From: Candidatus Methylacidiphilales bacterium
GTDB taxonomy: Bacteria; Verrucomicrobiota; Verrucomicrobiia; Methylacidiphilales; JAAUTS01
NCBI GenBank assembly: GCA_028713655.1
Contig: JAQTNW010000011.1
Coordinates: 1-64,000, forward strand
Length of the DNA stretch: 64,000 bases
Direction of reading: 5' to 3'
Part shown: in pieces, positions 10,679 through 19,562 of the stretch
Numbering within the stretch: the first letter of the stretch is position 1
Layout of the letters: every line of letters begins with the position of its first letter
Made by a program: the position numbers and the translations under genes
Notes under the pieces: model-generated
The model's database searches: none
What the model was told of the DNA's origin: nothing
What the model saw: the letters and a program-made list of their open reading frames with translations, nothing else

Positions 10679-11362
10679 TTAGCTGACGATTTTCAAAAGT
10701 ACGGCGGTTGGGACGGCCGACATGCCGAGAAAAATAAAGACCGCAAACAGGATTGCGAAGGCGTCGATGAACGGGGCGGAGCGCTTGTTCCGCAGCCCGA
10801 GGGTTTGGAACATGCTGCCGACGCCGTGGCTCAAGTGCCAACTGAGCAGCGCGACCGAAATGATGTAGAAAGCCGAAACCCAGGGAATGCTGAAACCCTG
10901 GACCACCATGGAATAGACGTCGGGTCGGCCTGCGGCATCGGGGGGCAGATTGTGGGCAAAATGTTCGTGCAGGATCGTGCCGACCGTGAAATGCAAAATG
11001 TGAAATACGAGGAAGGCCAAAACGATGAGGCCGCTGTAGATCATGGTCCGGGAAGCGAGGCTGGCGGCGCTGCGTTCCTTTTTATAACCGATCGGACGGC
11101 CTCTCCAGTTGTCGTGAACCAAGCCAATCGCGGCAAGGATATGGACGGATGCAGTCAGAAGGAGGCAGATGCGAAAGCCCCAGAGGACTTCGTTGGAGGC
11201 TTTGAGGAGAGCGGCGTAGGCGTTGAGGGTATTGGAGCCCAGAAAAATCTGGAGATTACCGAGGGTATGAATGACGATAAAAGCGGCGAGGGCGATGCCG
11301 CTAAGACCCATGAGGATTTTTTTACCAATGGAAGAAGTGACGATCTGCAATAAGACTTTCAT
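10679..11362 (-). CDS. sdhC: Succinate dehydrogenase cytochrome b subunit (b558-type)
   Basis: 227 aa integral membrane protein with about five hydrophobic helices (starting near residues 15-38, 60-80, 105-130, 150-180 and 200-222). Histidines in helical contexts (FIVIHTLGN, SVHILAAIGLVHD, FHILHFTVG, WHLSHGVGS) are suited to two b hemes. This is the single-subunit membrane anchor of type B complex II, which passes electrons to menaquinone/quinone. It is the first gene of sdhCAB, with a recognisable promoter 38 nt upstream. Confidence 0.9.
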   Translation of the reverse strand: MKVLLQIVTSSIGKKILMGLSGIALAAFIVIHTLGNLQIFLGSNTLNAYAALLKASNEVLWGFRICLLLTASVHILAAIGLVHDNWRGRPIGYKKERSAASLASRTMIYSGLIVLAFLVFHILHFTVGTILHEHFAHNLPPDAAGRPDVYSMVVQGFSIPWVSAFYIISVALLSWHLSHGVGSMFQTLGLRNKRSAPFIDAFAILFAVFIFLGMSAVPTAVLLKIVS

Positions 11363-11399
11363 ATGTATGGGGGTCTATTACCAACAGTAATAATGGATA

Positions 11400-11427
11400 A
11401 AAATATGAGGTTACAGACTTATGTCAA
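11400..11427 (-). promoter_or_regulatory. Sigma-70-like promoter of sdhCAB
   Basis: On the minus strand a consensus -35 TTGACA (11427-11422), a 16-nt spacer and a -10-like TATTTT (11405-11400) lie 38 nt before the sdhC start codon. The spacing is one nucleotide short of optimal, so the -10 placement is approximate. Confidence 0.5.
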
Positions 11428-11464
11428 AACACAATCGGACAGGGTTTGAAATTATTAGTTTGAG

Positions 11465-12142
11465 TCACAACATATCGATTTTATCTAATACATCCATTAG
11501 GTCGGTTTCAGGACGCTGCAACAGCCCCAAGCGCCAGCCCGCCCGCCGCCCGCCTTCTCCATCAAACAAATCGTCGTCCCCCAACAACAACGCCTCCGAC
11601 GCCCGGATCCCAAACAATTCCTGCGCGCGCTGAAAAATCAGCGGGTGCGGTTTTTCTACGCCCACTTCGCTCGAAATCACCAGATGCTCAAAATGCCGGC
11701 TCAAATCCAGCCCTTCCAATATCCCGCGCAAACGCCGGTCCCAATTCGAAAGCACCCCGCAACGCAAACCCATGCCATGCAGTTTTTCCAAGGCCAGCAG
11801 CGCGTCCGGATAAATTCTCCACAACTCGGGCCTGGCAAACATCGCATAGACCTCCTGAAAGTAGTCTTCAAATGGAAAATCATCGGGCATCCCCTGGCCC
11901 CGCCAACTGCGCCGGACCAATCCTTTCCACCAAGCCTGGTCATCCATGACACGGGCGCCCTGCACCGGGTCGCGCGGTTTCATTTCCTGCCAGGCCCGTT
12001 TGAACTCCTTCTGCAAGGCCTCCTCATCCGCATGCAATCCATAATGGGAAGCCACCAACGCGTAGTAATGACCCACGGGCGCCGCAGTCCGTATCAGCGT
12101 CCCGCCTGCGTCAAAAAAGACGACTCGAATCCGGTTAGCCAT
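11465..12142 (-). CDS. HAD-family hydrolase
   Basis: 225 aa from the ATG at 12142. The nucleophile motif I is FFDAGGTLI, the D of DAGGT replacing the usual DxD second Asp with Gly, a variation seen in several HAD branches. Motif II is near GVLSNWDRRL, and motif III/IV is VEKPHPLIFQRA with LLLGDDDLFDGEGGRRAG. The helical cap lies at about residues 20-95. It resembles the phosphatase group that includes HDHD3-like enzymes; the substrate is not predictable. The start overlaps the folC stop by 8 nt, so the two are translationally coupled. Confidence 0.85.
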   Translation of the reverse strand: MANRIRVVFFDAGGTLIRTAAPVGHYYALVASHYGLHADEEALQKEFKRAWQEMKPRDPVQGARVMDDQAWWKGLVRRSWRGQGMPDDFPFEDYFQEVYAMFARPELWRIYPDALLALEKLHGMGLRCGVLSNWDRRLRGILEGLDLSRHFEHLVISSEVGVEKPHPLIFQRAQELFGIRASEALLLGDDDLFDGEGGRRAGWRLGLLQRPETDLMDVLDKIDML

Positions 12143-13418
12143 TGAGCGGCACCTCATGCTCTCTATCATGGAGTAGCGCCAGAACCTGGCCAGTCAGATA
12201 AAGAGACCCGGTCACCAGCACCCCCCCTCCCCCTGCCCGCGCCCGCTCCAGTGCGCCGCGCACGTCCGCGTGCATCGACACCTCGGCCCGGTGAAAGCTG
12301 CGGCGCATTTCCTCCAACGAGGCCGTTCGAGGCGAAGCCAGCGCCGCCAGGCGCACAGATGTCCCCGGACGGTCGATGAGCCGGATCATGCCCTCCACAT
12401 CCTTGTCCGCCAGGCAGCCGAACACAATTTCTTCCGGCCCGGCGCCGCACCAAAGCGTCCAGGACTCCAGGGCCAGCCTCAATCCGTCCGGGTTATGCGC
12501 GCCATCCACGACAAGCGGCGGATTTTTTGCAATGATTTCAAAGCGCCCCGGCCATTTCGCCTGCAACAAGCCACGCACTTTTGTCTGTTGCGGAATTTTC
12601 CAGCCCAGCGTTTCCAGCGCGTCACAGGCCTTCAACACCAAAATCGCGTTATCGGGTTGATAGGAACCCTTGAGCCCGATCTGATAGCCATGCCCATCCG
12701 ACTCAAACTCCAGCAGGCCGCTGCCTTGGTCGGCAAAAACTTTGCCGGGCCGGCCGGAAACTACAATCGGACAGCCGAGTTCCTTCGCTCGGGAACAAAG
12801 CACCCGCCCAGCCTCCGGGGGCAGCGACGCAGGATAAACAACCGGGCGCCCCGTTTTCAGAATCCCCGCCTTTTCGGCCGCAATCGACTCGATCGTGTCG
12901 CCCAGGTAATTCATGTGATCGTAGCCAATGCTCGTAATCAAGCAGCACTCCGGCTCCACAACATTGGATGAGTCGAGCCGCCCTCCGAGCCCCGTCTCCA
13001 GCACCACAATATCCACCCCCGCTTCCTTGAAACATCGAAAAGCCATGGCCGTGGCCACTTCGAAAAATGTCGGTTCAACCCCCTCAGCCCGGCAGTCCTC
13101 CACCACGCGCATAAAATAACCAATCTGACGCACCAATTCCTCGCGCGACATCGGCGCACGATCCACCTGGATGCGCTCCACAAATTCCACCAAGTGCGGC
13201 GATGTGAACAAACCGACCCGGTAACCGGCCTGCCGTAAAATGGATTCCAGGAATGCCGAACACGAACCCTTGCCGTTGGTGCCGGCAATGTGGACAAATT
13301 TGAGCCTGTGTTGAGGATCTCCAATCGCGCGGCAGAGATGCCGCATATTGTCGAGGCCCAGCTTCACACCCGACTTCTGCAGGTTGAAAAGCCAGTCGAT
13401 GCTGTCTCGGTAGGTCAA
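12135..13418 (-). CDS. folC: Folylpolyglutamate synthase / dihydrofolate synthase
   Basis: 427 aa Mur-ligase-fold enzyme that adds glutamate to (dihydro)folate. The P-loop is HIAGTNGKGS (about residues 43-52), followed by FTSPHLVEFVERI, the folate-site signature. GLGGRLDSSN and SIGYDHMNYLG supply metal and ATP ligands, and DGAHNPDGLRLA is the C-terminal domain motif. It sits 16 nt after accD in a minus-strand run with comF and accD; accD-folC neighbourhood is common in bacteria. Confidence 0.93.
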   Translation of the reverse strand: MTYRDSIDWLFNLQKSGVKLGLDNMRHLCRAIGDPQHRLKFVHIAGTNGKGSCSAFLESILRQAGYRVGLFTSPHLVEFVERIQVDRAPMSREELVRQIGYFMRVVEDCRAEGVEPTFFEVATAMAFRCFKEAGVDIVVLETGLGGRLDSSNVVEPECCLITSIGYDHMNYLGDTIESIAAEKAGILKTGRPVVYPASLPPEAGRVLCSRAKELGCPIVVSGRPGKVFADQGSGLLEFESDGHGYQIGLKGSYQPDNAILVLKACDALETLGWKIPQQTKVRGLLQAKWPGRFEIIAKNPPLVVDGAHNPDGLRLALESWTLWCGAGPEEIVFGCLADKDVEGMIRLIDRPGTSVRLAALASPRTASLEEMRRSFHRAEVSMHADVRGALERARAGGGGVLVTGSLYLTGQVLALLHDREHEVPLNG

Positions 13419-13434
13419 GGATTTGTCGCCTCAG

Positions 13435-14286
13435 CTATTTGCAACCAAAGGAACGGAGGATTTTTGAGAGCATGGGGCGCATATTTTTGCGGTCTATAAT
13501 ATGGTCGATCAACCCGCGCTCCAAAAGAAACTCGGAGGTCTGGAAACCCGGCGGAAGCTCCTGCTGGGTGGTTTCCTTGATGACCCGGGCGCCGGCGAAT
13601 CCGATCATGGCCCGGGGCTCGGCCACAATGAGATCCCCAAGCGAGGCAAAGCTCGCCATGACACCGGCCATGGTGGGATTGGTCAGGACGGAAATAAACG
13701 GCTGCTTTTTTTCAGCCAGTTTGGCCAGGGCCCCGCTGGTCTTGGCCATTTGCATCAGGCTGTACATGCCCTCATACATGCGCGCGCCGCCCGATGCAGA
13801 AAAAATCACGACCGGCCTTTTTGACTCCACGCCGCGCTCAATGGCCCGGGTGATCTTCTCACCAACGACGGAACCCATGCTGCCGCCCAAAAAATTAAAT
13901 TCCATGGCCGCGATCGAAACCCGCATTCCATCCAGCCTGCCCCAACCTGCAATCACGGCCTCGTTCATTCCGGTTTTTTCCCGGTAATTTTTCAAGCGCT
14001 CGGCATAGCTGGTCACGCCGGTAAATTTCAAAACATCGACCGATTTCAAATTGCCGTCGAGTTCCTCAAACGTTTCCGGATCGCAAAAGCTCTCCAAGCG
14101 GCGCATGGCCGGCAAGGTCATGTGATGGCTGCATTTGGCGCAGACCATGAGATTGGTTTCCAACTCCTTGTTGAACAGCACATCGCCGCAGGAGGGGCAC
14201 TTGGTCCAAAGCCCTTCCGGGATTTCCTTCTTTTTGGTGCGGATGGAGCTTTTGGGAGAGTATTGGGGTTTCTCAAAATTGGACAT
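13435..14286 (-). CDS. accD: Acetyl-CoA carboxylase carboxyltransferase subunit beta
   Basis: 283 aa subunit that with AccA transfers CO2 from carboxybiotin to acetyl-CoA, making malonyl-CoA for fatty acid synthesis. The four-cysteine zinc ribbon is CPSCGD (C30, C33) plus CAKCSHH (C49, C52). Carboxyltransferase motifs include VIAGWGRLDG, GGSMGSVVGEK and SASGGARMYEG, the last being the oxyanion/acetyl-CoA region. Length is normal. It starts 2 nt after the comF stop and precedes folC by 16 nt. Confidence 0.95.
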   Translation of the reverse strand: MSNFEKPQYSPKSSIRTKKKEIPEGLWTKCPSCGDVLFNKELETNLMVCAKCSHHMTLPAMRRLESFCDPETFEELDGNLKSVDVLKFTGVTSYAERLKNYREKTGMNEAVIAGWGRLDGMRVSIAAMEFNFLGGSMGSVVGEKITRAIERGVESKRPVVIFSASGGARMYEGMYSLMQMAKTSGALAKLAEKKQPFISVLTNPTMAGVMASFASLGDLIVAEPRAMIGFAGARVIKETTQQELPPGFQTSEFLLERGLIDHIIDRKNMRPMLSKILRSFGCK

Positions 14287-14288
14287 GG

Positions 14289-14957
14289 TCAGCCTCGTGC
14301 AACGGTTAGAGCATCAATGCGGCGCGCCCCCGCCTTATGCAGAACTTGGGCGCAGGCATTGATCGTGGCCCCTGTTGTAAACACATCATCTATGATTAGC
14401 AGCCTGGCTCCGGCAACGTCAAACCCCCTCTTTAATGCATAGGCCCCGGCCTGGTTCCGCAGACGCTCGCTGCGCCGCAAGTTCGCCTGGGTGTCGGTTG
14501 CCCGGATGCGTTCCAGGGCTTTCCAGACCGGCAACCCGGCATGTTTTCCGAGCACGCCGGCCAATTCCTCGGCCTGATTAAAGCCCCTCTCCCGCCTGCG
14601 GACCGGGTAGAGCGGCACCGGCACCAGCGCGTCGCAGCGCTCCTGCGCATTCCGGTAAAAGCGTTCATAGCCCTCGATCAGCCATGCCGAAAGTTTCCTG
14701 AGATGGTGAAACTGCTGGTCGTATTTAAATCTATGAATCAGTTCCCGCACCGGCCCTTCGGCCCGGTAGGGCGCCCGAGCGCATTTCAGATACCATCTCC
14801 GGTTGCGGCAATTGCTGCAAATGCTTTCCTCGTTCAGTTCCCCCTGAAAGGGCTCTCCGCAGAGAAAACAAAAAGGCTCCCGAACCGGGGTCAAATCCCC
14901 CTCGAGGGGCGCTTCGGGGTAAAGCAGATTAAGAAAGCTTTCGATCCAGAGTTTCAT
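14289..14957 (-). CDS. comF: ComF family phosphoribosyltransferase-like protein
   Basis: 222 aa. An N-terminal zinc finger (CFLCGEPF...CSNCRNRRW, residues about 31-55) is joined to a phosphoribosyltransferase domain ending in the PRPP motif LLIIDDVFTTGATINAC. This is the ComF/GntX architecture, linked to DNA uptake in competent bacteria and otherwise of unknown reaction. Its first 29 nt overlap the end of the CPBP protease gene, and its stop lies 2 nt before accD. Confidence 0.87.
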   Translation of the reverse strand: MKLWIESFLNLLYPEAPLEGDLTPVREPFCFLCGEPFQGELNEESICSNCRNRRWYLKCARAPYRAEGPVRELIHRFKYDQQFHHLRKLSAWLIEGYERFYRNAQERCDALVPVPLYPVRRRERGFNQAEELAGVLGKHAGLPVWKALERIRATDTQANLRRSERLRNQAGAYALKRGFDVAGARLLIIDDVFTTGATINACAQVLHKAGARRIDALTVARG

Positions 14958-15978
14958 TCCGGCGGAAGTTCAATACCAGAACTAACAAGACAATCAACAC
15001 TATATCCGCCCATGCTCCGGCCATGACATCCCGGGAAAACCACGGCCCGGCGTCCGAGGGGCGATTTTCCACCAGTTGATTGAATGTTTTCAGGGAAAAA
15101 ACCCAGCCCGCGTGAAGGCCCATGGCCGCCCAAAGATGCCCGTAGCGCCATGCAACGGCGCAAAGCAGCAACCCGGCTAGAAATAGTGTCAGCCAGTGCA
15201 TGAAAAATTCCCGCGGGTTGAGCAAATGCAAAGCCATGCCATGCCAGATTTCGAGCCCCGTACCCCAACTCACCGGGAGAGAAGGATTTTCAGCTTTCAA
15301 AAAATGGGCCGTGGCAAAAAAAACGGAACCCAACAACGCCTGCACAATGTTGCCAGTTGGGTTTCTCCTGAGAAACGCCAGAAAAAGGACACCGCGAAAC
15401 ATGGTTTCCTCCAGTAAGGCCACCAGAACGGCGCTCAAGCCATAGCCGGCCAGATTGCGCCAATTCAGATGCGGCTGCCAGATCATGAGCCCGGCCATGC
15501 CCTGCCCCGCATACAACACAGCAATGGAGGAGCAGCCGAGAGCAAACCAGGGCCACACGCAGCTAAAGGCGTAGGCTTGAAAGAACAATCCGCAACGCCT
15601 CCAGTCCGCAAGTTTTAAATAGCGGGCCAGAGGCCAGAGCAGTGCCATTGCCGCAACCATCAGCGTCCGATTGAACACCCGTTTCACCGGAACGTGGCCG
15701 TGCGAGAAATGATCCACCAGCCACCAGATTGGCGGTGTCAGCAATATGCTCAGCAGTACAATGGCGCAAAAATAGAAAAGGAGGGAAACGATCACCCGGC
15801 GCATGGGCGGATTCTGCGTTCCAGCCCCGCCAAGTGCAACGCTTAATGAGGACGCAGGCGCATTGCTGCTTGCCACTGCCATATATCGACTTAGGCTTGA
15901 TTCGAAGCCGGGGTCGGTGAAGCACAAGCACTGCTTGGGAAAGACTTTGTGAGAGACCTCATGCTGGATTTGTTTCAT
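14929..15978 (-). CDS. CPBP family intramembrane glutamic endopeptidase
   Basis: Up to 349 aa; a start at the internal Met at 15804 gives 291 aa, closer to family length, and no strong ribosome site decides between them. About seven or eight hydrophobic helices carry the CPBP (CAAX protease/bacteriocin-processing, ABI) motifs: EETMFRGVLF (EExxxR), FFATAHF (FxxxH) and GLHAGW with the third metal or catalytic His. Bacterial members process membrane or prenylated peptides; the substrate is unknown. It heads the minus-strand run CPBP-comF-accD-folC-HAD. Confidence 0.85.
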   Translation of the reverse strand: MKQIQHEVSHKVFPKQCLCFTDPGFESSLSRYMAVASSNAPASSLSVALGGAGTQNPPMRRVIVSLLFYFCAIVLLSILLTPPIWWLVDHFSHGHVPVKRVFNRTLMVAAMALLWPLARYLKLADWRRCGLFFQAYAFSCVWPWFALGCSSIAVLYAGQGMAGLMIWQPHLNWRNLAGYGLSAVLVALLEETMFRGVLFLAFLRRNPTGNIVQALLGSVFFATAHFLKAENPSLPVSWGTGLEIWHGMALHLLNPREFFMHWLTLFLAGLLLCAVAWRYGHLWAAMGLHAGWVFSLKTFNQLVENRPSDAGPWFSRDVMAGAWADIVLIVLLVLVLNFRRNETLDRKLS

Positions 15979-16100
15979 GACTATGCTCTGGGCATGGCGC
16001 TCCTGAATTCCCAGGTTTTCTGGAATCAGGACGGCGGATGTTTTCTAGTGTCAAACCGCAATACCCTTGCCTTCGTAAAATTCACACAGGGGCGGGATTC

Positions 16101-17306
16101 ATGAGCGATTTTTTCAACCAGTTGTTTTCCAACAACAACTTTATGCCCCACGGCCATTGCTACCTTTGGAACCCCGCCCTGATCTGGCTGCACGTGGTTT
16201 CCGACGGCCTCATCGCCCTGTCCTATTACTCGATCCCGATCACCCTTGTTTATTTTGTCTCGCGCCGGAAGGACGTGGAATTCGATTGGATCTACATCTC
16301 GTTTGCCATCTTCATCCTCAGTTGTGGCATGACGCATCTCATGGAAATCTGGAACATCTGGCACCCGGACTACTGGCTGTCCGGCCTGACAAAAGCGCTA
16401 ACAGCCGTTTCCTCGCTCATCTCCGCGGTGCTTTTGATCCGGCTCATGCCCAAGGTGATCGTCCTCCCCAGTCCGCGCCAGTTGAAGGAAACCAACGAGG
16501 CCCTCCAGTGCGAAATTCACGAGCACAAAAAAGCCTCCGAGGCCGTCCAAAAACTCAACCAGCATTTGAGGAAGCAGGCCGCACTGTTGGAAGCCGCCAA
16601 TGACGAACTCGAAGCCTTCAGCTATTCGGTCTCACACGACTTGCGGGCGCCGCTGCGGCATATTGACGGATTCATCGACCTGCTGAAAAGCAACCCCGCA
16701 TTGGAATCAGACCCCGTGAGCCGCCGCCACATGGACGTCATCTCCAATTCGGCGCGTAAAATGAGCCAGTTGATCGACGACCTGCTGGAGTTCAGCCGTC
16801 TTGGACGCTCGTCGCTGCAACCCATCCGCTTTGAAATGCGGAAACTTGTGGACGAAGCCATCCATCAAATGGAGCCGGAAACACGCGGGCGCAAAATTTT
16901 CTGGAAAATCGGAGAGCTTCCCTCCGTGGAAGGAGATCCGGCTTTGCTGCGGCAGGTGTGGATTAATTTGATATCGAATGCCGTCAAATACACGCAGACG
17001 CGCTTTGAGGCCACGATTGAAATAGGCCGGCATTTTTCCAGCGCCAACACCCCGGTCACCGATGATGTCGTGTTTTATGTGCGCGACAACGGGGTCGGAT
17101 TTGACATGCGCTATGCCTCCAAACTTTTCGGGGTATTCCAGCGCCTTCACAACACCCAAAAATTTGAAGGCACCGGGATCGGCCTTGCGAGCGTCCAGCG
17201 CATCCTGCACCGCCACGGGGGCCGCTGCTGGGCGGAGGGCCAGGTGGAACAGGGGGCCACGTTTTATTTCTGCCTGCCCAAAAAACAACCGGAGAGCGCA
17301 TCATGA
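16101..17306 (+). CDS. Sensor histidine kinase with ethylene-receptor-like transmembrane domain
   Basis: 401 aa from the ATG at 16101, chosen because a purine-rich AGGGGCGGG lies just upstream; an in-frame ATG at 16038 would add 21 residues. Three membrane helices (about 25-52, 60-85, 93-115) match the plant ETR1/SynEtr1 ethylene-binding domain. They include VSDGLIALSYYSIP (D35) and LSCGMTHLMEIW (C75, H79); in ETR1 the corresponding D25, C65 and H69 have the same 40- and 4-residue spacing, and Cys/His bind copper(I). A coiled segment, HisKA (YSVSHDLRAPLRHIDG) and HATPase_c (NLISNAVKYTQ, DNGVGFD, GTGIGLA) follow. It overlaps the response regulator gene by 4 nt. Ethylene as ligand is inferred, not shown. 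Confidence 0.85.
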   Translation: MSDFFNQLFSNNNFMPHGHCYLWNPALIWLHVVSDGLIALSYYSIPITLVYFVSRRKDVEFDWIYISFAIFILSCGMTHLMEIWNIWHPDYWLSGLTKALTAVSSLISAVLLIRLMPKVIVLPSPRQLKETNEALQCEIHEHKKASEAVQKLNQHLRKQAALLEAANDELEAFSYSVSHDLRAPLRHIDGFIDLLKSNPALESDPVSRRHMDVISNSARKMSQLIDDLLEFSRLGRSSLQPIRFEMRKLVDEAIHQMEPETRGRKIFWKIGELPSVEGDPALLRQVWINLISNAVKYTQTRFEATIEIGRHFSSANTPVTDDVVFYVRDNGVGFDMRYASKLFGVFQRLHNTQKFEGTGIGLASVQRILHRHGGRCWAEGQVEQGATFYFCLPKKQPESAS

Positions 17307-17752
17307 ACCTCAAGCGGCTTCTTCTTGCGGAGGACAATGAAAACGACATCGAACTCACGCTGGCTGCGCTCAGAAAATGCAAATTGGCCAACGAAGTGGA
17401 TGTGGTCCGGGACGGGGCTGAAGTGTTGGATTATCTCTACCGGAAGGGCGTTCACGCCGGACGGCCCAACGGACTGCCTTCCGTCATGTTGCTGGATCTC
17501 AAAATGCCCCGGATGGACGGCCTGGAAGTCCTGCAACAAATCAAATCAGACCCCGGCTTGAAGCGCCTGCCCGTCGTTATGCTGACCTCGTCCACCCAGG
17601 AGGAGGATCTGATCCGGAGTTATGACCTCGGGGTCAACGCCTTTGTTGTGAAACCGGTCGATTTCTCCCAGTTCGTTGAAGCCATCCACAGGCTTGGCGT
17701 ATTCTGGGCTTTGGTGAACCAAACGGCGCCCGACCGCCCCATCGGAACATAA
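17303..17752 (+). CDS. Response regulator, single receiver domain (Rcp1-like)
   Basis: 149 aa, REC domain only. The acidic pair is in AEDNEND (about residues 8-14), the phospho-acceptor Asp in MLLDLKMPRMDG, the Thr/Ser in VVMLTSS and the Lys in FVVKPVD. The long insert with a YLYRKG.. segment before the phospho-acceptor strand is typical of cyanobacterial phytochrome partner Rcp1 and relatives. It overlaps the upstream kinase by 4 nt and is followed 2 nt later by the REC-HK-REC gene, so it probably takes phosphate from either kinase. No output domain. Confidence 0.92.
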   Translation: MNLKRLLLAEDNENDIELTLAALRKCKLANEVDVVRDGAEVLDYLYRKGVHAGRPNGLPSVMLLDLKMPRMDGLEVLQQIKSDPGLKRLPVVMLTSSTQEEDLIRSYDLGVNAFVVKPVDFSQFVEAIHRLGVFWALVNQTAPDRPIGT

Positions 17753-17754
17753 AT

Positions 17755-19320
17755 ATGAACCTGCCCCTGAAAATTCTCTTTTTGGAAGACTCGCCCGCTG
17801 ACTGCGAACTTGTCGCACAGCGACTTGCCAAAGACGGCGTCTCCTGCGATATCCAGCGCGTCGAAACCCAGCCTGAATTCCAGTCCGGCCTTTCCGGCGC
17901 AAAATTCGACCTCATTTTTGCCGACTGCACCCTGCCCGCGTTCAGCGGACAGGAGGCGCTGCGGATGGCCCGGCTCTGGGCGCCGCAGATTCCGTTCATC
18001 TTTGTGTCCGGAACCATCGGCGAAGAAACAGCCATTGAATACCTGCACAATGGCGCGACGGATTATGTGCTCAAACACCGGCTCTCCCGGCTGACGCCTG
18101 CCGTTCTGCGGGCCATTGCCGAGGTGGAAAAGCGCACGCAATTGGAACTGGTTGAGGAGCGCCTCCAACAGGCGCAGCGCATGGAGGCCATCGGCACGCT
18201 GGCAGGCGGCATCGCTCATGATTTCAATAACATTCTGACCATCATCATCGGCCACGCCCACTTGCTTAAGGAATTTTCCGGAAATCAGGAACGGGCCGAT
18301 GAAATCGCCGTCATCATCCACAATGCGGCGAACCGCGGCGCGGATCTTATCAGGCAAATGCTGGCTTTTGCCCGCAAAAGTCCGGGCCGTCAAAAGGCCA
18401 CCAACCTCAACTACCGCATCCAATTAACCGTCAAAATGTTGAAGGAGGCATTTCCCAGCAACATCAAATTTAACCTGCATCTGGATGAGGCACTGCCCTC
18501 CGTTTTGGCGGACCCGGCACAAATCGACCGCATCCTGGTAAACCTCGCAAGCAACGCCAGGGACGCCATGCCACAGGGCGGTACGCTCACACTGGAAACG
18601 AGCCATGCCGATGATATCCCGCTTCCCCCGGATTTGGATATGAGTTCGGAACAATCCTATATTCGACTCAAAATCACCGACACCGGCTCCGGCATGGACC
18701 AGGCCGTGCTGCCGCATGTCTTTGAGCCCTTTTTCACAACCAAAGCGCCTGGGAAAGGAACGGGCCTCGGCCTCCCCGTGGTTTACGGTCTGATGCAATC
18801 CAACAACGGCACGATCCGGATTGAGTCGGAGCCTGGCAAGGGTACGACTGTAGTGCTCTATTTCCCAACCGCAAAAAAGCGGGAGCCCCAGCAGCAACCC
18901 AAAACATTGATCGTGCAGGACAAGCAGCACACGGAAACCCTTTTGATTGTCGAGGACGAGCCGGTCATCCTGCGTTTCCAAAAGATCGCCTTTGAATCAC
19001 AGGGGTACCACGTTCTGCTGGCGGGCGACGACGAGGAAGCCATCCGCTTCTTCAAGGGCAAAAGAAATAAAATCGACCTCGTGTTTACGGACATCGGCCT
19101 GCCCAAACTGGATGGACTGACCCTTTGCTCTGTTCTAAAGGGGATAAAACCGGACTTGAAGACGCTTGTGGCAAGCGGCTATCCCGAAACCGGCTTTAGA
19201 AAACGCATGGACGAAATCGGGATCGACGGCTTTATTGCAAAACCCTATCAAACAAACGAAATGCTGAATTCGGTGGCAACAATTCTAAGGCGCAAAAAAA
19301 CCCAGGGGTTGGTTTCATGA
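17755..19320 (+). CDS. Hybrid protein REC-histidine kinase-REC
   Basis: 521 aa, soluble. The N-terminal receiver (about 5-120, LFLEDSPADCE, FIFVSGTIGEE) is followed by HisKA with the phospho-His in TLAGGIAHDFNNIL (about 148-161). HATPase_c (NLASNARDAMPQGG, ITDTGSGMD, GKGTGLGLPVVYG) comes next, and a C-terminal receiver (about 397-510, LLIVEDEPVI, LVFTDIGLPKLDG, FIAKPYQ) ends it. It forms one operon with the ethylene-receptor-like kinase and the Rcp1-like regulator; a phosphorelay among the three is likely but not directly visible. Confidence 0.9.
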   Translation: MNLPLKILFLEDSPADCELVAQRLAKDGVSCDIQRVETQPEFQSGLSGAKFDLIFADCTLPAFSGQEALRMARLWAPQIPFIFVSGTIGEETAIEYLHNGATDYVLKHRLSRLTPAVLRAIAEVEKRTQLELVEERLQQAQRMEAIGTLAGGIAHDFNNILTIIIGHAHLLKEFSGNQERADEIAVIIHNAANRGADLIRQMLAFARKSPGRQKATNLNYRIQLTVKMLKEAFPSNIKFNLHLDEALPSVLADPAQIDRILVNLASNARDAMPQGGTLTLETSHADDIPLPPDLDMSSEQSYIRLKITDTGSGMDQAVLPHVFEPFFTTKAPGKGTGLGLPVVYGLMQSNNGTIRIESEPGKGTTVVLYFPTAKKREPQQQPKTLIVQDKQHTETLLIVEDEPVILRFQKIAFESQGYHVLLAGDDEEAIRFFKGKRNKIDLVFTDIGLPKLDGLTLCSVLKGIKPDLKTLVASGYPETGFRKRMDEIGIDGFIAKPYQTNEMLNSVATILRRKKTQGLVS

Positions 19321-19350
19321 CGACGCAACTCCCTTGAAAGATGGCATGAT

Positions 19351-19437
19351 AGCCTGCATAGCCCAGCTCGTGTCTTTCCCAGTTACGTCCAAGCGCTAAC
19401 AGGTTGACCATTGAAATGAGTATGAAATATGCAGGCT
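19351..19437 (-). repeat. MITE-like palindromic repeat, copy A
   Basis: 87-bp element bounded by a perfect 10-bp inverted repeat, AGCCTGCATA (19351-19360) and TATGCAGGCT (19428-19437). Its reverse complement aligns over the whole length with 30295-30383, including a run of more than 40 identical bases. It lies between two convergent genes. Confidence 0.8.
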
Positions 19438-19438
19438 A

Positions 19439-19510
19439 AAACGGCAAGGCCGTTTCGTCCTTCAGCCCAGGGTTTCACGCCGAAGCCTGCGCGGAGGCGG
19501 ATACCCTGGG
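19439..19510. repeat. Two adjacent palindromes between convergent genes
   Basis: AAACGGC-aag-GCCGTTT (19439-19455) forms a 7-bp hairpin. CCCAGGGT (19466-19473) and ACCCTGGG (19503-19510) form a perfect 8-bp inverted repeat enclosing a GC-rich 29-nt loop. The pair could act as a bidirectional terminator for the REC-HK-REC gene and kamA, or be a dispersed repeat; no T-tract is obvious. Confidence 0.5.
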
Positions 19511-19562
19511 TAAAATCAAAAATCATCCTGAACCCTGAATGGGTTCCGTCCTCCTCTCACTC

